NCBI GenBank assembly: GCA_951394045.1
Contig: OX595996.1
Span: forward strand, 1,426,001 to 1,490,000
DNA: 64,000 bases
Direction of reading: 5' to 3'
DNA from: Nitzschia sp. DOCU1
Lineage: Eukaryota; Bacillariophyta; Bacillariophyceae; Bacillariales; Bacillariaceae
The position numbers and the translations under genes are program-made. This document shows, in pieces, positions 1 through 10,901 of this stretch; position 1 is the first letter of the stretch; each line of letters begins with the position of its first letter. The notes beneath the pieces are model-generated. The model saw nothing but the letters and a program-made list of their open reading frames with translations, did not search any database and was not told where the DNA came from.

Positions 1-480
1 TTGGCGTTCTGCTGCTTCTCTTACCTGAATATGCTATTATGAGATCCCAAAGTGAACCAAATGCGTAGGCCTTTGACGCCGCCCTTTTTCTTCTCTGGAG
101 GGTATCGATAGCAAATGATTTCAGTAGTGAAAGTGACAGGGAAAGAAAGTCAATGGTCGGATCATGGTAAGCGCCATCCCCTCCAATCCTCTTTGTAATG
201 AAAGCGCCATCGCCTCTCTCTGTGCGGATTTTGGCGATTTTCTTGGTCGGAAGGATCGGAGAACCTACGATTCGATTTATTCGATTATGGTTCTTCGATT
301 CGAATGATCCAAACTACAGCTTAATAGCACCGGTGCACCATCCGTGTCTAGTAGAACCATTCCGACTCTAGGAAAACCAATTGAACACGTGATTCTGGAA
401 AGACATGAAGCTTGGTTGATGAGTGATATTTTCGCCCATCTTTTTGAGCTTTGTTTCCAACCAGCTTTCCCACTACACAT
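1..480. repeat. Diverged direct repeat, copy A
   Basis: This stretch matches 1715-2170 in the same orientation, with many substitutions and small indels. Shared landmarks in order are 'cttctcttacctga', 'gggtatcgatag', 'gtcgggat/ggtcggat' and 'catctttttgagcttt'. The two copies flank the DUF1349 gene at 689-1453. On the minus strand copy A keeps traces of the reading frame that is open in copy B (an N-x-KAQKD-like start), but that frame is closed by stops, so copy A looks like the decayed one. No known element was recognised. The left boundary lies outside the window. Confidence 0.6.
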
Positions 481-688
481 GGTCTAAGTAGAGCTAGTAG
501 AGCTCCTGGGAGAAGCTTTGTTTAGAACTTGCCGCCAGATAAAAGCTTCATGACCTAGTTGAACATCTACTTGTAGCTAGCTAAAAAATTTCGTTTTCGA
601 AACAGATTGTGCAACCATCGACGAAGGACAAGCCGCAGCATAAAAAACGCAAAAATCGCACAAGACGACTCCTAGTAAAATGCCTCAT

Positions 689-1453
689 TTACGCATCATG
701 AACAAACTGCGAACCTTGAGTGATGGACAGCTCGTCAAAGGTGGCGACCATGCCCTCCTGAGAATAGTGACACGCCGCGAATACTCCTACCATTAGGGTA
801 CCTGGAGGAGCACTTTCTCCTTCATAAGCTCCTTGCACGGCCGGGTCGTCGTTCAAAAGATCATGGTTAAAGTCGCCATTCATATGTGCGATACGAATGA
901 AGGCCCAATCTTCTGTACCAATGGGAGCTGCTTCGACAACAAAGCTGCCACCATTCTGAGGAAGAATATGGACACGAATCCTGATTGCCGGGACCGACCA
1001 ACTTTGAGTGGACCAGTCGCTAAAGCCGTTGGTTACCACACACGACAATCGCGGTTGCCCATCTACCACTTCGATTCCAGTCTTGATCCAGTGTTCCTTA
1101 TCTAGTCGGATAATGATGCCGGTCTGATCAAATTGTGCCTTGGGGGTCAGCGAAAATGCCGTTTGGATTGTGACGGGGAGGGTATCCTTTGGGACGGTCG
1201 CGTACAGGAACGAGCCGTCATCTTTGACCAACAATGGCTGGTAGTATGTTTTTCGCCAGAAGTCTTTCTTGGCTGCAGGCGCGAGTAACAGTTTTCCATC
1301 TTCGATCTTCCACCATCCACCCTTCCCTTCAACGCTGTCTTCCTTCCAGGTATCTTGCCAGCTGTCTGGGGCGCAATACCATTTCATCCCGACACCATTG
1401 TTAATGTCGTCGACCGACGGAAATGCATTGATAGGCGTAAATTTAGTCGCCAT
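689..1453 (-). CDS. DUF1349-family (concanavalin-like lectin fold) protein
   Basis: The 254-residue product matches the DUF1349 family ('regulation of enolase'-like, a concanavalin A-like jelly roll). Characteristic stretches are an N-terminal WxxPDSWQDTWK-like segment, GGWWKIEDG, 'FDQTGIIIRLDKEHWIKTGIE', a central 'LSCVVTNGFSDWS' and a C-terminal 'GVFAACHYSQEGMVATFDEL'. Members in bacteria and fungi are usually about 190-220 residues of unknown biochemical function. I start at the ATG at 1453 (MATKFTPIN). The frame stays open to 1567 and would add a hydrophobic leader (MIVSCLSSTVIVILAW), but that longer start is not an ATG. The gene lies between two copies of a diverged repeat. Family assignment is firm. 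The role is unknown. Confidence 0.85.
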   Translation of the reverse strand: MATKFTPINAFPSVDDINNGVGMKWYCAPDSWQDTWKEDSVEGKGGWWKIEDGKLLLAPAAKKDFWRKTYYQPLLVKDDGSFLYATVPKDTLPVTIQTAFSLTPKAQFDQTGIIIRLDKEHWIKTGIEVVDGQPRLSCVVTNGFSDWSTQSWSVPAIRIRVHILPQNGGSFVVEAAPIGTEDWAFIRIAHMNGDFNHDLLNDDPAVQGAYEGESAPPGTLMVGVFAACHYSQEGMVATFDELSITQGSQFVHDA

Positions 1454-1714
1454 TATCGCCTCTGATGCTTGTGTAGTCGGATTTGCTAAATTTTCCTTTG
1501 CGTCCCAGTGGTTAGATCGCCAAGCGAGAATAACAATGACGGTAGATGACAAACAAGAGACAATCAATCAGTGTCACTTTGGGAATTTCTCAAGTAAGAG
1601 ACTATATCAAGTTTTTAGCAGTGTTCTCACAACAAGAGGAGCCCCGTCCACCTTCAGATATAGTCAACGGTGAACCAATGGGATCGTATCCTGGCATGGA
1701 TTTTCTCGGTGTTT

Positions 1715-2170
1715 GTACCGCGTCTCTTCTACTTCTCTTACCTGAGTATTACTACAACGAGGAACAGATTTTTAGGTCTTTGGAATCCGCCCTTCTCTTC
1801 TGCGGGGGTATCGATAGAATGAGGTTTCAGTAATGAAAGGGAAGTGAAAGTCAATCGTCGGGATATGTAGTAAGCGCCATCTTCATCCCCTTTTGGCGGA
1901 TTTGGCGCTTTTGGCGCTTTTGGTCGGGATGAGGGAGAACGGAAATGCGATTGATTGGATTCGAAGGATCCAGCTAGGTATGTACGTGCGTATCCATACA
2001 AACAAAAAGCGTGCCATGCTTTGTGGGCATACCGGGTACTGGTAGCTGGTACAAAAACCATTTGAACACCACGGAACAGTTCAGAACGCCTGAACGGGGA
2101 TCTCTCTCTATCAAATGGAGAATCTGTGGTCGTTTCGCCCTCATCTTTTTGAGCTTTCGTATCCGCCATC
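1715..2170. repeat. Diverged direct repeat, copy B
   Basis: Partner of 1-480. It carries the same landmarks ('ctctcttctgcgggggtatcgatag', 'catctttttgagctttcg'), here with 'ggcgcttttggcgctttt' as a local doubling. On the minus strand it contains an ATG-started frame from 2169 to 1738. Confidence 0.6.
1738..2169 (-). CDS. Possible 143-residue protein inside repeat copy B
   Basis: An ATG-started frame begins MADTKAQKDEGETTTDSP, with a polar charged N-terminus, and then becomes low in recognisable features. No family was recognised. It coincides with a repeated segment whose other copy (1-480) has the corresponding frame interrupted. It may be a real small gene, the first exon of a larger one, or a chance frame in repeat DNA. 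Confidence 0.2.
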   Translation of the reverse strand: MADTKAQKDEGETTTDSPFDRERSPFRRSELFRGVQMVFVPATSTRYAHKAWHAFCLYGYARTYLAGSFESNQSHFRSPSSRPKAPKAPNPPKGDEDGAYYISRRLTFTSLSLLKPHSIDTPAEEKGGFQRPKNLFLVVVILR

Positions 2171-2533
2171 GACGCGAGCGTTCGCGGTAGTCGTAATAGC
2201 CATGAGCGACATTGTTGAAGTGGTTGAAGTGGGACTCTCTACCGGTAGAGAGCTAGCTAAAGCATTTCGTTTTCCTCTATAGCCAGATGTTCGGATTCTT
2301 AGCTTCTTGCAATAGGCTTTGCAACCGAGATGCAGTTCTATCCTAATACTTGCAATAGCCAGAAAAGTTAGAATAGGCCCGCCGCTACCAACTAAGAATT
2401 CATTCCCATGGTAGAGTTCTTCTTGAATCTTCTATAAATGCAATATGATTACTCTCTATCGAACGCCTGTTCGTGGGAAACTAGATTTCTAGTCAGGATA
2501 AAGCAACTGCTGCTTGCCCCGGCCTTGATACTT

Positions 2534-3085
2534 CTAGTCCAAGTTACGACCGCCTCCTTGCCGTCTGGAAAACATGGGCAACGTATCGCTGGACTGATGA
2601 AGGGGACCCTTGCCCCACCGAAACTCCTGGTGGTTGCCGCTCGACTCAACTCGGGCTTGCGGCTCCAATACATTGTTCTGAGGCTGCGAAGGTATTCCGT
2701 AGCTCGAGCTAGTGTGGTTCGAAGGATGCTTGCTGTGTTGAGAGTTGAGAAGGGAGCACTCCAAGCTCGATACGCTATCATCATTGTCCTCAACGAGCGA
2801 TGCATTGAAGTTACTCTCGCTGGCAAAGGACCCGTGACAAAACGACACCAGTCCAGGCATGCTGTCCTCCATTAGATTGGTGTCCCACCGTCCGCCTCGT
2901 CGCTTGTTCGTGGATCCAAATGAGGCGGCCCGAGGGCAAAGGATCCGTTCAATACTGCGGACACTCTCATCGTCGTCCTCCTCCTCCTCGTCGTCGTCCT
3001 GTCGGTATCGGTAGCCACCCGAAGTGCTCTCTACTCGATCGACGACATCCAGAACACTGGAGATGAGATCCTTTTTGGCGGACAT
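2534..3085 (-). CDS. Acidic hypothetical protein with VLDxVxxRVES motif
   Basis: The product is 183 residues if started at the ATG at 3085 (MSAKKDLISSVLDVVDRVES). The frame is open further upstream but contains no better start. Near the N-terminus 'SVLDVVDRVES' resembles the 'DVLDHVFERVES' motif of the genes at 57.3 and 61.1 kb. It is followed by an Asp/Glu run (DDDEEEEDDDES), a basic RRGGRWDTN segment and a Ser/Gln-rich tail. There is no transmembrane segment, signal peptide or known domain. It looks like a lineage-specific, low-complexity, probably soluble protein. The acidic run raises the chance of a nuclear or chaperone-type role, but that is only a guess. No intron is evident. Confidence 0.6.
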   Translation of the reverse strand: MSAKKDLISSVLDVVDRVESTSGGYRYRQDDDEEEEDDDESVRSIERILCPRAASFGSTNKRRGGRWDTNLMEDSMPGLVSFCHGSFASESNFNASLVEDNDDSVSSLECSLLNSQHSKHPSNHTSSSYGIPSQPQNNVLEPQARVESSGNHQEFRWGKGPLHQSSDTLPMFSRRQGGGRNLD

Positions 3086-4142
3086 TGTGGTGGTAGAAAA
3101 CGTGATGTCTGCCGTAGAACCCAAGGAGTTGTCTCGTTTGAGCACTCCACACAAGACATCACCCCCCTTTCCTTCGCCCCTCGCCGACGATCCTAGGGTA
3201 CACCGCTTTTGAAAGTGCTGCGTGAGAGCTTTATCGGCCGATATCACACAGGAAGGAGAGCTCCGAATCTCCGTATCAAGCCGGTCCTCTTGGCGGCCAA
3301 CGCTTCCAGATTCACAAGAGGTCAGCATGGTAACCGGTTTAGCTTCTCAAGGAATAGAGTGATGACGACCTTAATCGGGAAGCGGTGCTGGCTTCTAAAA
3401 CTGTGATGGCTTTTTTATTTTGTCAGTCACAAGGAATGCCAAGAGCCACGCCGCTGTTGTTGCCAGATTTTGTGTGAATGGCAAAAGTGAAAAAGTAGTA
3501 GAAATACAATTGCCGAAGCACACTGCCGACAATTATTCGAATGACAAAAACCAAGCGAAATAGCCCCCATGGAACGAAGGGTCGTAGTTTCTTGAAAATC
3601 GGATTATCTCAGAGCGCCGGATGGGTCTCAAGGCGAGGGCGATGCACTCGCCCCCGACCAGAAATATCAAACTGGCCAAAAATAATTAAAGGAATGAAGA
3701 ATTCAGAACGAGAATCGATCGACGGATCTTGGGTGGGCAATTGACAAAATTCGGGTCGGTAATTAAGGGAATGCTTAGTTCCGAATAAGCCCTTAGTTAC
3801 TGTTTAGTGGCGGAGACAGAAAGGACTGTGCAAAATAACTCGCGGTTTTATGCTCACAGGAATAGTACGTGGTTTCGACAAAACGGATGGGGCAATATCG
3901 CTGCTGGAGTACCGGGTTCGCGGAAGCAGCGGGGAATTTCTTTGCTTGTTAATCACCTTGGTACGTATGTTGGATTCCCAGCTACATAGCTATGGGAGCG
4001 AAGAGTTTGCGTCCAGCAGCAACTACTTTGACGAGATCGATCTCTTCCTTCTCTCTAGAATTAATACCTACCAGCAAGCAGATAGTTCTAGCAAAAGCTT
4101 CTAAACTGCACCAATCGCCCGCCAGGGGTGCTACCTACCCCG
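3086..4142. other. Intergenic stretch, no gene seen
   Basis: This is upstream DNA of the acidic gene on the left and the 3' flank of the ATPase gene on the right. Only short unconvincing frames occur. Nothing else is recognised. Confidence 0.5.
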
Positions 4143-7100
4143 TCAACCAAAGAATCCAGATCCTGTAGTCGCAAGGGACACCAGTTGGCGTTCTCGAAGA
4201 ATATTTACCTTCTCAATGATGCCCCATTCTTCATAGTATTGAATCGCCTGCTCGTAGCACCGGCCCGCCTCAGAAGCGTCACCGTGGATAAGCAGGAACT
4301 CTGCCAATCGCTCATTTGCCACTGCAGCGTCCTGAACAAAGCCACCGCGAGCAGCCAAGGATATGGCCTTTTGGTACAAACGTCTCGTCGTGTCGCGTCG
4401 TTCTCTCTTTAGAATAGAAAGCTCGGCATCCAGCAAAACGACGTAGTGGGCCACATTGCTGCATCCATCTTGCGCCCATTTTCGAAGGATCTTGTGTCGC
4501 TTCATGGCCAAGGCTCTGAGCCGGCGTCTTTTATAGTTCGATTTCTGCTGTGCAGCTATGTAAAACGAAAGTGCCTGCTGGTATAGTCCTGGCATGTTGG
4601 CGCTATGGGAAAGCAGCTTATCGAGTGGAATTCCGGACTCTTGGGCCAGAGCGGCTCCTTTGGCGTGATCACCGAAAATATAGTAAATAGACCCCTGGAA
4701 AACTCCTAGCATCGCAACCAGGAATGGGTCTTTCTCCTGAAATTCTTTGCGAATGTCACGCTGCCCCTCAATGTAGCCTGGTTTCGTCCCTACCAAAAGC
4801 TGGAGACAGGAACGGAGAATGGCCAAGATAACTAGTGGATAGCCAGCGTCGTTAAGTTCCATTGTTTGCAGGTAGTAAATCTCAACATCAGCGAGAAGAG
4901 GGCCCAAACTTCTCCCTGCAAAGTATGCTCCACATACGTAGGTTGAAATGCACTTTGTAAAGAAAAGACGGAGTGAGACTTACATCAACACAACACGAAA
5001 GACGCACGTCCATACGTTCTTTACTCACAAATATCGCGTTTCGCAGCTCACCCGCCTTCATGCCACTTTCGTATCCATCCAACAACAGTTTCAGGCTCAC
5101 ATGCCAGGGGCCTGAAAACGGTGCGCAGAAGCACCCCTGTAGCAGATTGAAACCAGAAACAGTTTTGTTGCCGTGCGCCCGTTCTTTCAAATGCAACGCG
5201 TATTCGGCCAAATGGGCAGTTCCCCTCAAGTCATTGAAAGCAACCATGAAAAACGGGGCCAACGAGGAAAATGCCTCATGGGATGCGTCATGAAGACCAT
5301 GCTTGAGTGTGATGGAAGCCTGCTTCATCGTACAGAGCCCACTCAGTTCCATTTCGCCCACCATGTAAGCATATAGCGAGAGCTCGTTCAAGATCTTGTC
5401 GATTTCCTGGAGGCGACGAGAATCCAGAAGCGGTAGTTGCATTACTTCTTCCAAAGTTCTTGATTTCATCTCCCGCTTATGTTTCATGAGCTCAATAACT
5501 AGCTTGAAAGTCTTGAGTGCGTTGCTCCGAGGAAAACGACACCCAAGCTGTTCCAGTAAATCAAGACACAGGGCGACGCCTTCCCGTATTCTTGTTTTGT
5601 CGCCCAAACCAATCGATTCTATTTGTGCATGGTAGACGCGCATTTTGTCCATGAGTGGAATATGCGGTTGCTTGGAGACCTCGGAACTGTACTGCAACAT
5701 TAGGTCCCGATTGCCCAGCGAAGCCTCTGCTTGTGCAGCCGTCGAGAAAAGATCCAGGGCAAGCTGGGTTTGACTTTGCCAATGATCGCTTCTCAAAAGA
5801 CTGATTCCTATCCGTGAAAACTTGGCTGCACTCGAAAAGGCTGATAAAAAGCTAGCTCTCTTGGCCGCACGGAGATTGAGTCCTGCAAGAGAGCCGTGCT
5901 CCGTTTCCTTCAGCCCTCCTTGAAGCACAAAGTCGTTGAGAAGCTCAACGACCACAAAAAGGCTGGCATCAAGATCTTCGCCTTCCAGATTCTCCAATAA
6001 TCGCTGCCCCACTTCGTACTTGAACTGCGAAAGGTGGTCTTCAGGTATGAGAGAAAGAGCCGCCTCTTGAATGTTGTCGTGAACCCATCGATACTCGGGT
6101 GAATCTCCTCGGATTGGCGCTTCTTCCAGGAAACCTTCGTCGACAGCACGGGCAAGGTAATTGTCGATGTCCTCTAGTGTCATGTCGGATCCGTACAATT
6201 GGTTTTGAGTCACAAGTTCAACTTTGCGCTTGGCGAACGAATACCCGAGACAAGAAGCAAGGGCAAGAAGCGTCTGGAACTTCGGATCAAGAGCGTTCAT
6301 CCTCAGTTTCATAAAGTCAACAACATTGGTCGTTGCTTCTGTTTCGCTTTCGATCTTTGCAATGTCCCACATCCATGTGAAGGTACCCAAATTGAAATCC
6401 AAATACTGGTTATCGCGTAGCATCCGAAGAAAGCAAATAATAAAGAATACATTGCCCCTGGTTCGGCGATGACAAAGGCTGGATAGGGCCATGGTGGCGC
6501 TACTGCTGTCGATAGCCAGCAAATCGGTGACAATTCCATCTACAGCATCGACTCCAATATCATCCCTGATTTCGATTTCGGTCAGTTCAAAAAGTTTATT
6601 GGAAGTGTTTTTCTCCTTCCATTCTTGGATGGCCTTGACTAGAAGATGCCCATCATCCACTTCGTTGGAACGATAGATACCCACAAACATGACATGCCGG
6701 TTATTGGTGACTCGATCCGATATGACCTCCTTGATCAGCTCCAACGATGCAACATCTGTTCGATGAAGGTCATCGAACACCATCACCATGGGTTTGTAAT
6801 GTGCGACTATTACGCGGAACAATCGTCGAAAGACGTAGTGTAGTCTCGGTTTGGAGTCGGAAAGATTCCCACGTTCAAAGTCTCCCTCAACGTCGCTTCT
6901 GGTGCTGAGACTGATTCCGTCGGGTATCAGCTGCTTCATCTTATCGACTCCTCCCCCAAAGATACATTCCTCCAGAGACGGAACGACTTCGCTCAAGAGA
7001 CCGATTGCGTCTCCAAGTTTCAAAAGCAAATCTTGTCGAAACGCATCGAGTTTGGCAGCTTCTTTTGTGGCGGCAATCGCTTCAAATATTTGACGACAAA

Positions 7101-7683
7101 CAGAAGCAATGGCCACAAAGGGCTCCAACTGATGTTGAAGACTATATTTTCCCAGAGCAAAGATACCACCTTGTCGTAGGACTGCTTTCTGCAAGGTCGC
7201 CGCCAAAGCTGTCTTTCCTGTACCAGAAGCCCCACGGATCAATACGAACTGCTTCTTTAATGAAGATTTCCCTGACGTTTCTTCGGATGGACTTTTTGTT
7301 GTTGCTGTTATACTTATTCGCTGCAGACACTCATTCAAAATGTCTTGTTCCTTTTGTCTTCCATGCAGATTCAATTCCCAAAAGCGAAGCTTGGCAAGAT
7401 CAATAAAGGCGCTGGGACGTCGTCCGGCTCGACTCGGTGGCGCCAAGAGCATACTCGAACAAAATTCTTGTCCTCCTTCAATCCGTCGAGTACTGTTCAT
7501 GGAAAACGTACTACTCATAAGAGAGGAGCTCATACTGCCCGACGTAGTAGTAAAGGAATCCTCGGATTTATGATTTGGATCCTCTGGGCCGAGTAATGAT
7601 TTTCGGAAGGAACCTTTGTTTACAGAAGAAGAAGTAGCACCTCCACCGCCGTGGGGATGTACAGCATAGGATGTACTTGCCAT
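4143..7683 (-). CDS. STAND-type AAA_16 ATPase with helical-repeat C-terminus (2 exons)
   Basis: The two exons (7683-5029 and 4952-4143) give 1154 residues. A Ser-rich tail (1-95) precedes the family start LHGRQKEQD (~107-114). Walker A GASGTGKT is at ~151-158 and Walker B VMVFDDLH at ~296-303, typical of the AAA_16/ORC-like STAND ATPases that act as signalling switches. The C-terminal 600 residues are helical, TPR-like ('GMKAGELRNAIF', 'GAYFAGRSLGPLL'). In diatoms and fungi this module often sits between an N-terminal kinase and a C-terminal histidine kinase. Neither is present here. I chose the ATG at 7683 because the open frame upstream has no ATG and overlaps a repeat. The splice keeps phase 0 and restores the expected A-x-F...YFAG-x-x-L family pattern. 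Substrate and partners are unknown. Confidence 0.85.
4953..5028 (-). other. Intron of the STAND ATPase gene
   Basis: This is a 76-nt intron in phase 0 with donor GTGAGT at 5028 and acceptor ACAAAG ending at 4953. A second donor (GTAAGT at 4983) would also keep frame, but it leaves only a 31-nt intron and inserts residues that break the family pattern. Confidence 0.75.
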
Positions 7684-7814
7684 ATTGTTGTTGCTGTGGT
7701 GGTGATTGAAATCAAAGCAAGGTACAATTAAGCCATGAAGTAAGCGATGGAGTTTTGTCTCATGGTGGTTCGAGAACCGTAATGCTTTGGAAATGGTACA
7801 TGACTTGCCTTCCC

Positions 7815-8075
7815 ACCATAAACTGTTTCGCTTGGGAGCGAGGCCACACTCCCAGCAAATGCGCCTCGGGCGATAGCTCGTATTATCCAAGTGGATTACG
7901 ATTTTTGCTTACAACACGAGTTATGGCGCGGGGCACATTTTCGGAGAGCGTGGCCTCGCTTCCAAGCGAAACAGTTTATGCTCTCCGCGCGGAGGCGACA
8001 ACACGAGTTATCGCGCGGCGGCCGATTTTTGGAAAGTCAGAGGCCTCGCGTCTGCGCGGAAGAGCTTATGGCGTT
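7815..8075. repeat. Three copies of a ~75-bp unit, one inverted
   Basis: The units are at 7815-7883 (minus), 7911-7990 (plus) and 7998-8075 (plus). All contain 'acgag-tatcgc/ggcgcg', then 'ggcctcgc' and 'agcgaaacagtttatg' or its diverged form. Translated, the three read as versions of T-S-Y-R-x-x-R-I...GLAxKRNSLW, so they may derive from a coding fragment. They lie just upstream of the ATPase start and make the frame upstream of that start look artificially open. Confidence 0.7.
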
Positions 8076-8079
8076 GCTT

Positions 8080-9770
8080 CCCACAAGAGATGGGTGGAAG
8101 TCTGCGGCCATTTTCATTGGTGTTCGATGGTGGCGGGAGATGACGAACCCAACAAAAGAAGCATCATCGACTGACTGACTCCGCTTCCGTTTCGCTCTCG
8201 ATCGGGCGCCAGCGCGGCATATGATCAGCTGGACCGGTGGGTCCAGTGGGTCTAACATTTGTCTCATTCGACTCACTCTGCTTCCTATTTCCAGCAGACG
8301 TCATCATTTATCGCCTATGTAAAAGCGCGCCGGGCCACCAACTGCGCGCACGCACAGCTGGATGCAAGTTTCGCCGTACGGCATCGCGATGAAACTATGT
8401 ATCATAGCAATCACCACGGAGTTGGGCCAAAGTGTTTGTTGAAGCCAATGCATCGAAATGGCGGCCTGAGCAAAGCAGACGGCATGGCAAACTTTTGACC
8501 ATGCTGTACCTGTGAGCTCACTACCCGAACCTGTTCGAAGAGAGTTACAGAAATTTGGAACTGAAATAGCAGAGAAACAGGAATTTGATGCTGCCGATCA
8601 TTTTCACATTTTCATCGAGCCGGCCTTGCCTACGGCGCGCCGTAGGATTCTACTCGATGCTCAAATCGACAGACCGTCAACAAAGCAACCTCAAGGACCC
8701 ACTTTCAACCAGATCCGGGGATTGACCGACATAACCAGTAACCCCTGGTAGAGCCGGGAGGTGTATCACACCCTTTTTTTGCCCCTTTTGTAGAAGGATC
8801 TGGACCTGAAACGGACAACCAGAAACCGCCGAGTTGATCCAAAACACCCGTGGCCATCGTCGTCGACCGTTGACGGTGACCCGTACAAGCCCGGGACCCC
8901 CGATAGCCCACCGCGCAAAAGGCTGTGCAGGCTGGTGTACCCCACGAGCCGGGCTATCGATGACGCCCAGAGAATATCTGCAAAAAAGACACTTGAAGTG
9001 CATGCAGATGCAGGCTATTAAACCGTAGCTTTTAAAACTACTAGCGCGAACCCTCCCTCCCCCCTCCCTTCTCCATCTGCCGGTGTCATTTGGCCATATC
9101 GGACCTACGGTATGAGAGTAGTAGAACAGTACGGGAGCCAACCTTTGACACCAATAAAGGGCCTATGTCCAGCTACGTAGGTAACGAAATTTTTATAAAG
9201 GGAAAGAAAGGAAAAAGAAGAGAAAAAGTTCGAAGAACATTTTGAAAGCAATAATCGCTGTTTTGTTTGTATCAAGGAATGTGATTTACCGCTGGGAACA
9301 GTCTTTTGCCGGCTTGCGCGGCGTGCAAGCCGCTCGCCATTAAGTCGAATTGGTCCAAATTTGTCTTTGAATTGGACAAGCGGCGACAATGGCGCAACAC
9401 AAAATCCATTCTTTCACTGTCAAACTTTTATTTGCGAGCAATTCTTGAGTACTGCAGCTGTATTCTTACCACCGCATGTGTATAAACTCATTGATTGGCA
9501 CTATACAGCCGTTCCAGCAGCAGTATTATTTGATTGCTAGTTATTATTCAATTACTACTTCAATATTACCAAGGTATGTGCATTCTATGGCGGACCAAAG
9601 TATTTTGATTCATGCATTTCACTAACATTGTCATGTAAACCTGACAACCTGCTCACCACCCAGCATCTTGACAACTCGCCTGTTGTGGCCTTTGCTGCCA
9701 AGCTACTCTAAAAACGAAGCTGCCGTCGCCGCCGCCACTTTCAACTCGTCAGTCATCATTTTGTTTCCCT
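8080..9770. other. Spacer with no confident gene
   Basis: No convincing gene was found. A non-ATG frame at 8512-8751 (LPEPVRRELQKFGTEI...) has reasonable codon texture and could be a gene remnant. Inverted repeats capable of short hairpins occur at 8898/8950 ('cgatagccc'/'gggctatcg') and at 9310-9332 ('cggcttgc'/'gcaagccg'). A polypyrimidine tract lies near 9045-9072. Confidence 0.4.
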
Positions 9771-9773
9771 GCC

Positions 9774-10165
9774 AATGAACGCTACAATCAACTTTCGATT
9801 GCTGTGGATTCATCTACAAGCTGCCACCGCCACTACTACACTACAATACACTTTATTATTCATGGCTACCTCTACGAAGCCATCGCCGCGCCGCTATTGT
9901 TTTCTTCATCTCATCGATCATTTTGTTCATGGGTCAAACGCTACAATCAACTTTGAATGGCTGTGAATTCGTCTACAAGCTGCCATGGCCACTACAACTA
10001 CTACACTACAATACACTTCATTATTTGCTGCTACCTCTACGCAGTCGCTGCCGCCCCGCCACTCTTTCGTTGAACTCCTAGTTTTGTTCTTTTGACAGGA
10101 TACAACGAATGCAACAATCAACTTCAAATCGTACGAGGAATGCAACAATCAACTTCGAATCATGA
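9774..10165. repeat. Imperfect tandem repeat, period ~160-170 bp
   Basis: The unit begins with 'cgctacaatcaacttt' at about 9780, recurs at about 9940, and recurs in shortened form at about 10109 and 10141 ('gcaacaatcaacttc'). Both full units contain 'ctacaagctgcca' and 'actacactacaatacactt'. No coding potential was recognised. Confidence 0.75.
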
Positions 10166-10901
10166 TTCATGGGAATGATAGAAGGATGATTCTGCTGATT
10201 TGAAATAGGGATTGCAATAGTAGACGTTGCTAGTCGTGCACTAGAAAGTCTGGTCGCCAATAAAGTGCCTTTTAGCCCGTAATAATAGAGTGTACACGAA
10301 ACGCCTGTATTCCATCACTCATTAATAATCCTTTGGGCCTTTTTCTGCTAATCTTTTGGGCCTTGTTTCGAAGCGGATGTGAGGGTGAAAAACCCAGCAT
10401 CATGAGATTTCTGGACGTTGAATATGCCTGCAGGAAGACGCTATTCCTTCGCTTTCGTTTTATTTGCAAACCTGAGGATGACGCTAACAAATATTCGTTC
10501 GCTTTTTCGTTTTATTTGCAAACCCATACGCATTCACCCTGGATTTCTCAGATGATAAAGCCCCTCTCGTTCCACACGTGCAGCGCTCGTTTTTCAGTGG
10601 AAGATGCATGATGGCAGCGAGTCATTTTGGAGGTTGCCCTTCTTCAACACAAACCCATCTCCCTTCTATTTGCTACACTTCCAATCGGCAGTGAGGTGAG
10701 CATCTTCTGCATTCTAAGTTGTTGTTACCTCCAGCTTTTCCTGCCTGTTGTGTTGTCATAACACCTACTACCACTAGCAACGACGGGACCTGGAGGAACA
10801 ACAATCCGACTCTCGGCCGCGGATTTAAAGAACGTGTATCTTCTTCAGCACAGGAAGCCTCACTCGTCATCATCGACTGCCCCATTTGCGACGCAGCAGC
10901 G
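10166..10901. other. Upstream region of the Asn-Pro repeat protein gene
   Basis: There is no gene here. Short direct repeats occur: 'tttgggcctt' at about 10332 and 10354, and 'cgttttatttgcaaacc' at about 10456 and 10507. The open frame that precedes the ATG at 10902 has no ATG of its own. Confidence 0.5.

Noticed and set aside
2438..2875. 145-residue plus-strand frame over the acidic gene
   Set aside because: It overlaps the better-supported minus-strand gene and has no recognisable feature.
4953..4983. 31-nt intron in the ATPase gene using the GTAAGT donor
   Set aside because: Too short for splicing, and it leaves extra residues. The 76-nt intron with GTGAGT keeps frame and the family pattern.
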